A DNA stretch of 64,000 nt from Nitrospiraceae bacterium. Its GTDB lineage: Bacteria; Nitrospirota; Nitrospiria; Nitrospirales; Nitrospiraceae. The stretch is taken from assembly GCA_035623075.1 (NCBI GenBank), contig DASPUC010000049.1, forward strand, positions 115,177 through 179,176, given 5' to 3'. Positions 53,254-61,811 of this stretch are shown one piece after another (the stretch's first letter is position 1; each line of letters begins with the position of its first letter). The notes under the pieces are model-generated. The model was not told where the DNA came from. It worked only from the letters and a program-made list of their open reading frames with translations, and made no database searches. The position numbers were made by a program, and so were the translations under genes.

Positions 53254-54087
53254 TCAAGAAGGTCGGTTCTGTTGCCATTCCATCCACGCCTGAAACCACT
53301 CGAAATCCTGCTCGTAGGCTGCACCGCCTGAATCGACAGTTTCTTGTTTCTGATCGAGCTGTTGGTAGGTTCGAGGCCAATTCTTCTGCCACCAGGACTT
53401 GAGTTCGTCGGGACCGTAGGCCTGGCCGTTCTGGGTGAGAATGCCCGCGGCGGTACAGATCGGCGCGAGGAGCGGCCAGTAACGGTCCTTGCCGAGGCCG
53501 AGACTCCGGAAATGTTCGCGAAGAAGAAAGACGACCCAAAGTTCGGCACTGTGCTTTTTGTTATGTTTGAAGGGCTGCGTCTGTCGGAGCGGCACGGGAT
53601 CAAACTGTTTGACAACGGAGGTGTAGTCCGGGCCTCCATAGCTGCCGGCCACTTCCGCAATCCCTTCGAGCATCTTTCCCAGCTCGACCTCCGCCACCGG
53701 TGACCTGGCGGGTTCGCGTTTGATCGCGTCTTCAACCAGGGGATTCGGCATCGTCAGCAGCTCAATGAGCGGCTTGAGTTCGCGCAATCGATGGACGGCA
53801 GCCTTGAGGATCTGCTCCGACTCCAGCCAATAGTCCGGATCGTTCTTGGTCAACCGCTCGCGACCTAGCGGCGGCAAGACGGTCGGAACCCAATAGCGCA
53901 AGAGTACGAAGAGAATATAGTCGAGTTGGCCGCCGATCTTTGCGAGCCGTTCTACAAGATGACCCGATTGGATCGACACAAAAAATCCGCGAGCCCGATC
54001 GGCAACTTGGAGTCTTTCGGCAAGAGCCACCCACCAGGATTCAGTCGCACGCCAGGAGAAACCCGACGAATCAGCCGCTGTCGTCAT
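53254..54087 (-). CDS. Hypothetical protein
   Basis: From 54087 the product has 277 residues without signal peptide or membrane helix. It is helical and Trp-rich (ESWWVALAERLQVADRARG, LKSWWQKNWPRTYQQLDQ, DFEWFQAWMEWQQ). I do not recognise the family. The longer frame to 54243 would overlap the gpmA promoter region, so I reject it. It diverges from gpmA. Confidence 0.65.
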   Translation of the reverse strand: MTTAADSSGFSWRATESWWVALAERLQVADRARGFFVSIQSGHLVERLAKIGGQLDYILFVLLRYWVPTVLPPLGRERLTKNDPDYWLESEQILKAAVHRLRELKPLIELLTMPNPLVEDAIKREPARSPVAEVELGKMLEGIAEVAGSYGGPDYTSVVKQFDPVPLRQTQPFKHNKKHSAELWVVFLLREHFRSLGLGKDRYWPLLAPICTAAGILTQNGQAYGPDELKSWWQKNWPRTYQQLDQKQETVDSGGAAYEQDFEWFQAWMEWQQNRPS

Positions 54088-54155
54088 GGTCGCACGCCAT
54101 AGCTGGACAGGAAAGTCCGCGCATGGTACTGCCGCCTCGGACCAAAAGCAACCGC

Positions 54156-54183
54156 TTGACTTGGGCTTCCGATCCAGTATCCT
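54156..54183 (+). promoter_or_regulatory. Sigma-70-like promoter of gpmA
   Basis: TTGACT at 54156-54161, a 16-base spacer and TATCCT at 54178-54183 lie about 34 bases before the gpmA ATG, which also has a GGAGG ribosome site. Confidence 0.55.
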
Positions 54184-54216
54184 GGGGCAGCGCAACCGCT
54201 TGGAGAGGAGGCGTGG

Positions 54217-54822
54217 ATGGCTCGGCTGATTCTCTTGCGTCATGGCGAATCGCAGTGGAACTTGGAAAACCGCTTCACCGGTTGGGTCGACGTGCCCCTC
54301 TCACCTCGCGGCATTCAGGAAGCCAAGAATGCCGGGGAAAAACTGCGCAGCTTCACGTTCAATCGAGCGTTTACGTCGGTCCTCACTCGCGCCATTGAAA
54401 CTCTCCGTCTGGTGCTCGAGGCCATCGGTCAGACGAACATCCCTATCGAAAAGGACAAGGCCCTCAACGAACGGATGTACGGGGAATTACAAGGATTGAA
54501 TAAGGCCGACACGGCGAAGAAATACGGTGATGAGCAGGTGAAGATCTGGCGGCGCAGCTACGACATACGTCCACCGGGGGGTGAGAGTCTCAAAGACACG
54601 GCCGATCGTGTGTTGCCCTACTACGAGAATAAAATCAAACCCTGCGTCCTCAAGGGCGAGACGATCTTGATCGCCGCTCATGGGAACAGTCTCCGGGCCT
54701 TGGTCATGCAACTGGAACAACTGTCGAAGGAGCAGGTCCTTGAGTTGAATATTCCGACAGGGGCGCCGTTGTTGTATGAATTCGACAAGAACGGGATAGT
54801 GGCGAATCACCGCTACCTCTAG
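54217..54822 (+). CDS. gpmA: 2,3-bisphosphoglycerate-dependent phosphoglycerate mutase
   Basis: The 201-residue protein begins [15 protein letters not shown], with the phosphohistidine at His9, then [24 protein letters not shown] and [10 protein letters not shown] with the second catalytic His. It interconverts 3- and 2-phosphoglycerate. The protein is shorter than the 247-residue E. coli type but fits the compact bacterial group. It has its own promoter and ribosome site. Confidence 0.93.
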   Translation: MARLILLRHGESQWNLENRFTGWVDVPLSPRGIQEAKNAGEKLRSFTFNRAFTSVLTRAIETLRLVLEAIGQTNIPIEKDKALNERMYGELQGLNKADTAKKYGDEQVKIWRRSYDIRPPGGESLKDTADRVLPYYENKIKPCVLKGETILIAAHGNSLRALVMQLEQLSKEQVLELNIPTGAPLLYEFDKNGIVANHRYL

Positions 54823-55031
54823 CAAACAACTGAACAGCGTTGTCTTGCAGGGTCGTGGTCACTCGAGAGAGTCAGGTGATTCGACGCCAAGAAACGAGCA
54901 GACTGCGGAAGCAATCGACTCGATTGGAGGACATTGAACGGCGAGACGAATCAGGATCAGCGACCAGAAAGGTGGACGGGAAAACGTATGCCAACATGCG
55001 ATGGCAAGACCTCACCCCGTCTTCATGCGCT

Positions 55032-55256
55032 TCAATGTGACACGCGTCTGTATCCCTGACGCTGATAAGCTTCGATGCAATCCCGCTCGCGTTGGTACAC
55101 AATTTCTGCACGTTGATTTGTATCATCTTGACTGCATTGTACGGTCTTGCCGGTTTCCGGGTGGCGCAGGATCACAGGGCCGGTGCAGCCAGCGAGGACA
55201 GCCACAGCCCCACTCATGGCGAGTACGGAGATGGCAGAGCTGTGTCGGGCCGTCAC
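55032..55256 (-). CDS. Small Cys-containing lipoprotein
   Basis: The 74-residue product has a signal peptide and lipobox (SGAVAVLAGC), followed by TGPVILRHPETGKTVQC and a second Cys in RDCIEAYQRQGYRRV. Its start overlaps the stop of the 55253 gene by four bases, so the two are co-translated. Small lipoproteins of this type are common; no function is inferred. Confidence 0.65.
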   Translation of the reverse strand: MTARHSSAISVLAMSGAVAVLAGCTGPVILRHPETGKTVQCSQDDTNQRAEIVYQRERDCIEAYQRQGYRRVSH

Positions 55257-55600
55257 TTGCCTCCGCTCGCCCCCGAGTCATCGCTTGGGAGAATCGGCAC
55301 GCACTTGAACATAATAAAGTGGGATTTCTTCGGGTCCTTCTTCCCGGTCACCCAATACACGCCCACCTCGTCCCCCGGCACCATGCTGTCCCCAGGACCA
55401 ATCTGGGTGCGCCTGAAGGTTTGCACCAGGACCATCACGTGTCGCTCGCAGGCAGGGAGCTCTGAGGGAGGACTTGAGAACCATCCGTTAAAGTTCGAGA
55501 TGGCGACAAATTGCTCCGGCTGCTCCGCCGCAAGAGCAATCGGCCTCACCGTTGCGAAGAGCGCGAGCGTCACGAGCGCGAGTCCACTTAGGTATCTCAT
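55253..55600 (-). CDS. Hypothetical secreted protein
   Basis: The 115-residue product has a signal peptide (LSGLALVTLALFATVRPIALA) and a small mature domain with two Cys (ELPACERHVMVLVQ, MFKCVPILPSDD) that could form a disulfide. It is translationally coupled to the lipoprotein gene downstream. No family is recognised. Confidence 0.65.
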   Translation of the reverse strand: MRYLSGLALVTLALFATVRPIALAAEQPEQFVAISNFNGWFSSPPSELPACERHVMVLVQTFRRTQIGPGDSMVPGDEVGVYWVTGKKDPKKSHFIMFKCVPILPSDDSGASGGK

Positions 55601-56118
55601 TTACGTCCTCCTGGTCTTCTTCCACCCAGTCCGCAATCGAATCGTTCGGCCCCGGTACGCGGTACGCTTCTCTTTCTCGTAAGACCTGCTCTCTCTGGTA
55701 AGTCCACGCGCGATCAGCGACTCCACGGTCACCTATGGCTCGCCTTCGGCACACGGCGGGGCCGGTCAACCAGCTGACGGTCCAGCATGACGGTCATCCG
55801 CATTTTCCGTCTCGTCATGGACGTATAGCTCATTCATCGGAGCGAGCACATGATCTGTAGCCCGCGCACCAAGGCTCCGCGGATCGGGCGGAGAATACCA
55901 CAGACGACGAACGTACGCTGCCGGGCATGTGATCGGCGCCAGCAGCCACCCTGTACAGCCCGCTGGTTTGCCGCATGTCGACACCGTTCCGACGCGCTCT
56001 GTGATGCGTTGCGATAGAAAAACAATTTCCGGGGAAAGCGACTCAAGTCTGGTAATCAGGCAACGGCCTGCTCCGCTTGTTTCACACGGTGGCCTGAGGT
56101 TACGTGTGAGCGCTTGGC
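55601..56118. other. Intergenic region of about 500 bp
   Basis: No convincing gene is seen. A 72-codon minus-strand frame at 55766-55984 (GTG start, containing CTGWLLAPITCPAAYVRR) is the best candidate but lacks a ribosome site and a recognisable domain, so I do not annotate it. Confidence 0.4.
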
Positions 56119-57141
56119 TTATGCAGCTTTCGCGGGCTGCCAGCGAAGGCCGATAGCGAGCAACTCTTGTAATAGGTCCTTGTAAGAATAGCCGGCTCGC
56201 TCGGCTGAATCGGCGAAGTCTTCGTCGTGGGCTATTTGAGGATTTGGATTGGCCTCGAGGACATAGACGTTCTCCTGTCCGTCCATGCGGAGATCAATTC
56301 GGGCATAGCCACTGAGGTCAAGGGCACGATACACTCGCTTCGCGAGATGTTGAATTTCTTCAATCTTCTGTTCCGGTAAATTTTTTGCTTCTTCCGAGCG
56401 AATCCCGTATTTCTCCTGATACTTGCGGCTCCACTTGACTCGCTCGGTGGCAATCCTCCGGGCATCGTCCGGAAGCCTATCCATGATCAGTTCCCACACT
56501 GGAAATGCATGCAGATGTCCATTACCCATCAGACCCACATAGAATTCCCGGCCCTCGATATAACGCTCGATCAGAGCGCTGGTTCCGACGCTGTTATGGA
56601 TAAACGCGACTCGTTCTTTGAGCCGCTCATCGTCCTGGACGATCGAAGCTTGTGAAATACCCAGTGACGCTTCTTCCGTCACTGATTTGACGATCAGAGG
56701 AAACGAGAGCCGGGACGGCCGCTTCACGAGACGGCCTTGCGGCACCACTGTGAACTCCGGAAATGGGATGCGATGGAATGAGAAGAGCTTTTTCGACAGG
56801 ACCTTGTCGCGAGCCAGCATTAATCCTCGTGGATTACAGCCGGTGTAGGGCACGCGAAGCAATTCGAGATAGGACACGACGTTCTGGTCATAGACCGCGA
56901 CTCCATCGAATTCTTCCAAGAGGTTGAACGCAATATGAGGCCGCCACTCTTCCACTGCCGCACGAATGACGCCCAGATCGCTCTTGACGCCCAGTGGCTT
57001 CACGTCATGGCCCAGCTTGCGGAGCGTCGACACGACATCATACTCCGTCTTCCACTCAGCCATCTCAGGCTTTCGTCCAGAACGAGGATCCGGCGGAACA
57101 AGATCCTCGTGCATGAGGACAAGGACGCGCAGTCGTCTCAT
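56119..57141 (-). CDS. ATP-grasp ligase (D-alanine--D-alanine-ligase-like)
   Basis: The 340-residue protein has the ATP-grasp layout: an N-terminal Rossmann-like part (RVLVLMHEDLVPPDP, IAFNLLEEFDG), MLARDKVLSKKLFSFHRIP, PLIVKSVTEEASLGIS, a ligand site in LIERYIEGREFYVGLMGN, and the metal-binding end IDLRMDGQENVYVLEANPNPQI. It joins an amine to a carboxylate through an acyl-phosphate. The peptide-ligase class (Ddl-like) is clear but the substrate is not; it need not be D-Ala. It overlaps the zinc peptidase gene by ATGA. Confidence 0.88.
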   Translation of the reverse strand: MRRLRVLVLMHEDLVPPDPRSGRKPEMAEWKTEYDVVSTLRKLGHDVKPLGVKSDLGVIRAAVEEWRPHIAFNLLEEFDGVAVYDQNVVSYLELLRVPYTGCNPRGLMLARDKVLSKKLFSFHRIPFPEFTVVPQGRLVKRPSRLSFPLIVKSVTEEASLGISQASIVQDDERLKERVAFIHNSVGTSALIERYIEGREFYVGLMGNGHLHAFPVWELIMDRLPDDARRIATERVKWSRKYQEKYGIRSEEAKNLPEQKIEEIQHLAKRVYRALDLSGYARIDLRMDGQENVYVLEANPNPQIAHDEDFADSAERAGYSYKDLLQELLAIGLRWQPAKAA

Positions 57142-58199
57142 ACCGCCACCTTGTGCCTGCCGCTTCGAAGATAATTCATCGTGTGGACGGTCAGCAGAAT
57201 CGTATAATCCAGCTTGGCCTGTTCTTCCGGTATCGGCAGGCGTAAGCCCAACTCACGGCAGCGCTGGATCATGTCCTCCAGCACCTGATCGATCGTGTAT
57301 TGATATTCTCCGGTCCACCCAGCAACCTTGCGGCGGACCTCCTTGCGAAAGCGTTTCAGGAACGTTGCGGCCGGCATCCTATCGGCATGCGCTGGCGCAT
57401 CCGAGAAGAGTCGTTTCAAGTCTGGATCGTAGAAGGAGGGGCGCTCCACGCCATAATGACTTCTCTTTCGGTCATAATGTTCGCGCAGCGTTTTCTTGAT
57501 CGTCTGGATCGGGTCAACCTCTTCCTTGGTGACCACTTTGGGCGGCATATCCGCCAGACTCTTTAGAAGACCATCCAGATACTGGAGTTTTTTTAACACC
57601 GGCCAGCCCTTATACCGATCGATCCATGTACTATCCGGCGTCAGCCACACGGCAAACGTTTCGGCAAAATCTTCGTCAGGATGGCTTTGGGCATACCAGA
57701 CGTCCAGATGACGCACGAAGCTCCGGCTGTAGGGACGGGGCCTGTAATATTGCGGATAGGGTTGAGACGATTTTCCAAAGACCTGTTGGCGACTTCGCAA
57801 GCGACGAATCCGGTAGGCGTTTTCAATTGCATGGCCTGCCTCATGCCTTAAGATGCGCATACACCATTCCGGCGTACCGCCTTCGACTTCCAACATCTGC
57901 GCGAGTTCGAGTTTGACGAGTCGAGGATGGGCGAGATAGAAAGGCACGGCGATGCCGGGCACACCATCCGGCGTGAACCATTCGTTGGAGATCCAGAAGT
58001 GAGGACGGAACCGTAAGTGCTTGGCTTCAAGCTCCAGATACAGCTGTTCGATCTGTTTCGACAAGAATCCGCTTTCGAGACTCACCCCAAGCCGGCACAT
58101 GGGGAGATCCAACAGCTTCTCATCTGGCCAGGAAGCCCATTCCGGCTCTGATTGCCGGGACTCCACTCCCGGAAATCCGTGCAGTGACGTTCGCTGCAT
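57138..58199 (-). CDS. Putative zinc metallopeptidase coupled to an ATP-grasp ligase
   Basis: The 353-residue product has the zinc motif RHEAGHAIENAYR near residue 117 and a later acidic HPDEDFAETFAVWLTP that probably supplies the third ligand. Its N-terminal half (YLELEAKHLRFRPHFWISNEW, PFYLAHPRLVKLEL) and its overall layout fit the putative zinc-binding metallopeptidase family often found with ATP-grasp genes. No signal peptide is evident. The four-base overlap with the ligase gene suggests a joint pathway, for example making and trimming a peptide-like product. Confidence 0.82.
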   Translation of the reverse strand: MQRTSLHGFPGVESRQSEPEWASWPDEKLLDLPMCRLGVSLESGFLSKQIEQLYLELEAKHLRFRPHFWISNEWFTPDGVPGIAVPFYLAHPRLVKLELAQMLEVEGGTPEWCMRILRHEAGHAIENAYRIRRLRSRQQVFGKSSQPYPQYYRPRPYSRSFVRHLDVWYAQSHPDEDFAETFAVWLTPDSTWIDRYKGWPVLKKLQYLDGLLKSLADMPPKVVTKEEVDPIQTIKKTLREHYDRKRSHYGVERPSFYDPDLKRLFSDAPAHADRMPAATFLKRFRKEVRRKVAGWTGEYQYTIDQVLEDMIQRCRELGLRLPIPEEQAKLDYTILLTVHTMNYLRSGRHKVAV

Positions 58200-58348
58200 G
58201 TCCGAACCCCTCGAGTGTCTGAGACGTTCGCCGCTCTGAAAAAATATAGCATGCGATCATGCGGGACCATCAAGACGCGTCAGGCGATTGGATGCCAGGT
58301 CGATCGCAATGGAGAAAAATTGTCTCTTCCGTCCAAGAATGGACTCGA

Positions 58349-58858
58349 TCAGCCCTTTGGAAGAGATAAGCGGATGTGAGGAAGCTTGGACAGAAACGAG
58401 GGGATGTCCTTCCAGATCATATCGATGACCGAGGATACATACATGCGCGCCTGATTGAGGTCCTGTTCCCAGTTCGGATGGGCCTCGTGCAAATCCAAAA
58501 TCGGCTCGTCCCGACCATAGCAAATTTGTTTAAAGAGTGGCGCGTCGATCCCAAACTCCCGGTGGATAAACGTTTGATGATCGTGACTCATGGCCACAAT
58601 CAGATCAGTCTGTTCTAGCAACTCCTGCGTCAATCTGCGCTGCACATGAGTGGACACGTCGGCACCCTTCTCATGAAGACAGCGCAGGATCCAGGGATGA
58701 ACAGACTGCGGTTTGGCCTCAATACCCGCCGATCCGACCAGATAGCGATTACCAGGCTTAAGTTGCAGTTTTGTCGCATACTCAGCGACGACGCTCCGGA
58801 AGATATTCCCGGTACAAACAAAGAGAATCGAAAGCACCGGTCTATCACTGGGCTTCAT
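58349..58858 (-). CDS. Low-molecular-weight protein-tyrosine phosphatase-like protein
   Basis: The 169-residue product from 58858 has the P-loop VCTGNIFRS with Cys15 and Arg21, and an acidic segment DEPILDLHEAHPN that supplies the general acid. The order matches LMW-PTP/ArsC-like phosphatases. The P-loop has Phe where many enzymes have Cys or Ile, a tolerated change. It may act on tyrosine kinases of exopolysaccharide systems, but none is nearby. The upstream ATG at 58885 is an alternative. Confidence 0.88.
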   Translation of the reverse strand: MKPSDRPVLSILFVCTGNIFRSVVAEYATKLQLKPGNRYLVGSAGIEAKPQSVHPWILRCLHEKGADVSTHVQRRLTQELLEQTDLIVAMSHDHQTFIHREFGIDAPLFKQICYGRDEPILDLHEAHPNWEQDLNQARMYVSSVIDMIWKDIPSFLSKLPHIRLSLPKG

Positions 58859-58888
58859 AACAGTCTCCACCGAATGTCCGTACAAGGA

Positions 58889-58918
58889 TCGACAGTTACA
58901 CGATCAGCCGCGTACAAT
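58889..58918 (+). promoter_or_regulatory. Possible promoter of ttcA
   Basis: TCGACA at 58889-58894, an 18-base spacer and TACAAT at 58913-58918. Transcription would begin near 58925, two bases before the ATG at 58927, so either the message is nearly leaderless or translation starts at the in-frame ATG at 58948. Confidence 0.35.
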
Positions 58919-58926
58919 ACCACCGG

Positions 58927-59799
58927 ATGCAGATCCCAACCAAACGGATGCCGTCACTGTCCAAACTCGATGAGGCCACCGAGCAGCTGCAAACCCGCCT
59001 GCTTCGTCTCGTCGGCCAAACCATCGCCGAGTATGGGCTGATCGAGGATGGCGACAAGGTCATGGTGTGCGTCTCGGGTGGGAAAGACAGCTATGGCCTG
59101 CTCGATCTCCTGCTCGTGCTCCAACGGCGGGCACCGATTCGCTTCGATCTCGTAGCGGTGAATCTCGATCAAAAGCAGCCCGGCTTTCCTGCCCATATCC
59201 TCCCCGAGTACCTCACGGCGGCGGGAATTCCCTTCCACGTCGAGCAACGAGACACATACTCGATCGTCAAACGGCTCATTCCTGAAGGACAGACGACTTG
59301 TTCACTCTGCTCACGCCTACGTCGTGGGCACCTGTACCGCGTTGCCTCGGAGCTGGGTGCCACCAAGATCGCGCTCGGTCACCACCGCGACGATATTCTT
59401 GAAACGCTCCTCTTGAATTTATTCTACACCGGAAAACTGAAGACGATGCCGCCAAAACTCCGTTCGAAGGACGGGCATCATCTTGTTATCCGCCCTCTGT
59501 CAGCCGTACGAGAAGCTGATCTCGCTCGCTATGCCGAATTGCGTTCCTTTCCAATCATCCCATGCGACCTCTGTGGCTCTCAAGAAGATCTCAAGCGGAA
59601 GCAGATAAAGGCCTTCCTGTCCGAATGGGAACAACGTTCGCCCGGATGCGCGGACAGTATGTTTGCGGCCTTATCAAATGTCGCACCGGCACTGTTACTG
59701 GACAAACAGCTGTTCGATTTTGATTCGCTGCGCAGCTCACAGCACGTTGAGGGAGACGAAGACGCCTGGTTGGATCACGATCCTGAGGCTCACGCGTGA
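58927..59799 (+). CDS. ttcA: tRNA 2-thiocytidine(32) biosynthesis protein TtcA
   Basis: TtcA uses a [4Fe-4S] cluster to thiolate C32 of tRNA. The 290-residue protein has the PP-loop SGGKDS at residues 50-55, [13 protein letters not shown] with the first Cys pair near 125-128, [10 protein letters not shown], and [16 protein letters not shown] near 217. All hallmark residues are present. The last codons and the TGA stop lie inside a perfect palindrome. Confidence 0.95.
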   Translation: MQIPTKRMPSLSKLDEATEQLQTRLLRLVGQTIAEYGLIEDGDKVMVCVSGGKDSYGLLDLLLVLQRRAPIRFDLVAVNLDQKQPGFPAHILPEYLTAAGIPFHVEQRDTYSIVKRLIPEGQTTCSLCSRLRRGHLYRVASELGATKIALGHHRDDILETLLLNLFYTGKLKTMPPKLRSKDGHHLVIRPLSAVREADLARYAELRSFPIIPCDLCGSQEDLKRKQIKAFLSEWEQRSPGCADSMFAALSNVAPALLLDKQLFDFDSLRSSQHVEGDEDAWLDHDPEAHA

Positions 59800-59809
59800 G
59801 CCTCAGGAT
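59780..59809. terminator. Perfect palindrome spanning the ttcA stop codon
   Basis: ATCCTGAGGCTCA at 59780-59792 and TGAGCCTCAGGAT at 59797-59809 are exact inverted repeats around CGCG. The TGA stop is the first three bases of the right arm. It could form a 13-bp stem and act as a transcription end, but no T-run follows. Confidence 0.5.
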
Positions 59810-59899
59810 AATTCACAAACAACTTCTCTCTTGCAGTGTCTAATCACACGGACAAGCCGCCTGCAGGTTGTTTCGTCGGTAAGACCTCCCGAAGGGGAA

Positions 59900-60463
59900 T
59901 CACGTCTTCAATTTCGAAGCAAAGTGCTTGCGGAACTTCACGACCTTGGGGCCAACCACGGCGGTACAGTAGCCTTGGAAGGGATTCCGAGCAAAGTACT
60001 GCTGGTGGTAGGGCTCAGCTTCGTACCAGGTTCCGGCTGGCGTCACTTCTGTGACTAGAGGACTGCTATAGATTTGTTCCTTTGTCACTGTCTCAATGAC
60101 TTTTTCTGCCATCTGTTTCTGCTCGAGAGAATGATAAAAAACGGCGGACCGATATTGTGTTCCGACATCATGACCTTGTCGATTGAGCGTCGTCGGATCA
60201 TGAATCACAAAGAAGACCTCGAGCAGTTCCCGAAAACTGATGATGGCCGGGTCGAAAGTAATACGCACAGCTTCGGCATGGCCGGTCTGACCACTACAGA
60301 CCGCCTCATAGGTCGGATTGCCGGTGTGGCCTCCGATGTAACCGGATTCCACCGATATGACACCCTTGATCTGGTCATACACCGCTTCTAAGCACCAAAA
60401 GCAGCCGCCAGCGAGGGTCGCCGTTTCGTGCCGAGGTAGAGAAGTTATCGTCGACGGATTCAC
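59900..60463 (-). CDS. msrA: Peptide methionine sulfoxide reductase MsrA
   Basis: MsrA reduces methionine-S-sulfoxide. The 187-residue product from the GTG at 60463 (GAGG five bases before) has the active-site GGCFWCLEAVY with Cys21, GYIGGHTGNPTYEAVCSGQTGHAEAV, FFVIHDPTTLNRQGHDVGTQYRS and EPYHQQYFARNP. A longer frame starts with TTG at 60529 and is less likely. It stands alone after ttcA on the opposite strand. Confidence 0.93.
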   Translation of the reverse strand: MNPSTITSLPRHETATLAGGCFWCLEAVYDQIKGVISVESGYIGGHTGNPTYEAVCSGQTGHAEAVRITFDPAIISFRELLEVFFVIHDPTTLNRQGHDVGTQYRSAVFYHSLEQKQMAEKVIETVTKEQIYSSPLVTEVTPAGTWYEAEPYHQQYFARNPFQGYCTAVVGPKVVKFRKHFASKLKT

Positions 60464-60586
60464 CGTTACCTCGTTCGTTATTTTTGCCGGGATCTCTGGA
60501 TCCTTGCACCAATCCTGGCGGCGAGCCAAAGGTGCTCATGCAATCCGTTCCGAGTCCGTCGAGACCCGGACCGTCGGTGCTCCATC

Positions 60587-60916
60587 TCAGGCATGTCCTC
60601 CCTCTTCGAGTTCCTCGAAGGCATCAATTAATTCTTCTAGGTCGTCTCGACCTTCCGCATCGACTGCGAGAAATTCGATTCCAAACGTATCCTCGTCGAC
60701 CCAACGGACCAAAGCCTGATCAATTAGCAGCGGCTCTTCTTCCCCGGGCACCATCAGTCGGACTCGAATTTGTTTTCCGGGGAATACATCAATCCCGCTT
60801 TCAATTCTGGCCCCACCGAGGGAGAGATCAAGGGTGACACCCTCAACTTCATGGGAATTCCCCAATAGTAGGCTCTTGAGGTGGGCCGGAACTCGACGGT
60901 GCTGCCGCCTCTCCAT
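60587..60916 (-). CDS. PilZ domain protein
   Basis: The 109-residue product from 60916 has the c-di-GMP motif ERRQHRRVPAH (RxxxR) and DLSLGGARIES ((D/N)xSxxG), followed by the beta-barrel strands IRVRLMVPGEEE and FGIEFLAV. It ends in an acidic coiled tail (DDLEELIDAFEELEEG). It probably acts as a c-di-GMP effector, perhaps for motility or exopolysaccharide. A paralogue is encoded 500 bp away. The upstream GTG at 60925 is an alternative start. Confidence 0.88.
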   Translation of the reverse strand: MERRQHRRVPAHLKSLLLGNSHEVEGVTLDLSLGGARIESGIDVFPGKQIRVRLMVPGEEEPLLIDQALVRWVDEDTFGIEFLAVDAEGRDDLEELIDAFEELEEGGHA

Positions 60917-60952
60917 CAAGCCCACGGCTTCCCTACTCGGCCGACAGAACCC

Positions 60953-61111
60953 CTATTCTTCGTCTTCTTCAATGTCCTCGATCCCCTCATAGCTGATTTC
61001 TGAGAAGGCCGCAGCAGCTTTCTCACATGCGGCTTCCACCAACTCTTCAGCCTCTTCTGCTGAATCGGCATGGACGACAAACTTCACCGTGATCGCATAT
61101 CGTGAATCCAC
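60953..61111 (-). CDS. Small acidic protein (52 residues)
   Basis: The frame starts at a GTG with AAGGAGGA upstream and encodes MDSRYAITVKFVVHADSAEE (GTG read as Met), then AEELVEAACEKAAAAFSE and an acidic tail IEDIEEDEE. It resembles a tiny alpha/beta domain of DUF-type single-strand-plus-helix proteins. It lies just before the PilZ gene on the same strand and overlaps a longer small frame by 28 bases. I do not recognise a family. Confidence 0.6.
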   Translation of the reverse strand: MDSRYAITVKFVVHADSAEEAEELVEAACEKAAAAFSEISYEGIEDIEEDEE

Positions 61112-61254
61112 TGCTCCTCCTTCGTGTCCGTTACTTCAACACAAGCCCCTAAATAGCAGACCGCGTCGTCTTCGTTCCTCATGATGCGAAAGCGACCTCC
61201 GATCCAGCGGCAGAAATAACGCCATCCAGGCAGAGTGAGGAATACGCCTCTCAT
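61084..61254 (-). CDS. Possible small protein (56 residues)
   Basis: The frame begins ATG and encodes MRGVFLTLPGWRYFCRWIGG followed by RFRIMRNEDDAVCYLGACVE and ends MRSR. It overlaps the start of the 52-residue protein by 28 bases. No ribosome site or known domain is seen; it may be chance. Confidence 0.3.
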   Translation of the reverse strand: MRGVFLTLPGWRYFCRWIGGRFRIMRNEDDAVCYLGACVEVTDTKEEQWIHDMRSR

Positions 61255-61380
61255 CACGAGAAATCAACCTGCGACTTGTCCCCAAAATATGTTCCTGGTT
61301 ACATCACAAGGGCTGCAGGGAACCCCGGAGGATAATGACCTAAAGTTCTTTTGGAGCGATCTATCGGAGAGTTTGAGTCT

Positions 61381-61713
61381 TCACTTCGGCGCGACTGGGT
61401 TGAGTTCGGCTTCGAGGGCCTTTACCAAGTTATTCAGCTTGGCTCGCTCTTCTGTCCTCATTTTCACAAATGCGACACCAAAGGTGTTACCTCGCACCCA
61501 TCGCACCTGAGCTTCATCGACTCGGAGGGGCCAATCAAGACTCGGAGCATAGATCCGACACTCAAACGCCGCACCAATGACGACCGGTATGTCAGTTTCG
61601 ATTCTGCATCCGCCGGAGGATAGATCAAGTGTCCGCCCATTCCCTTCCCTTTGCCCTCCAGAGAAAGTGCTTCGAAACTGTGCGGTGAACCGCGGTTGCG
61701 CGCGTTTTTCCAT
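61381..61713 (-). CDS. PilZ domain protein
   Basis: The 110-residue product starts MEKRAQPRFTAQFRSTFSGG and has the (D/N)xSxxG segment DLSSGGCRIETD, with VRWVRGNTFGVAFVKM matching the PilZ barrel of the paralogue at 60587. The first motif is present as EKRAQPRF. It is probably another c-di-GMP-binding single-domain protein. It precedes the acidic protein and the other PilZ gene on the same strand. Confidence 0.87.
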   Translation of the reverse strand: MEKRAQPRFTAQFRSTFSGGQREGNGRTLDLSSGGCRIETDIPVVIGAAFECRIYAPSLDWPLRVDEAQVRWVRGNTFGVAFVKMRTEERAKLNNLVKALEAELNPVAPK

Positions 61714-61744
61714 CTTGACGCTCCTCCTCCATCACGACATCCAT

Positions 61745-61788
61745 GAAACAAAGAACCCCGGCGCCTCTGCGGAAAGTGCGCCGGGGCT
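61745..61788 (-). terminator. Rho-independent terminator of pal
   Basis: CCCCGGCGC at 61756-61764 pairs with GCGCCGGGG at 61778-61786. In the minus direction the stem is followed by TTCTTTGTTT, a T-rich tail. It lies about 25 bases after the pal stop. Confidence 0.75.
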
Positions 61789-61811
61789 CACTGACATCCC
61801 TAGTTATGCCG

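Noticed and set aside
55766..55984. Possible 72-residue gene
   Set aside because: GTG start without ribosome site, no domain and an odd composition.
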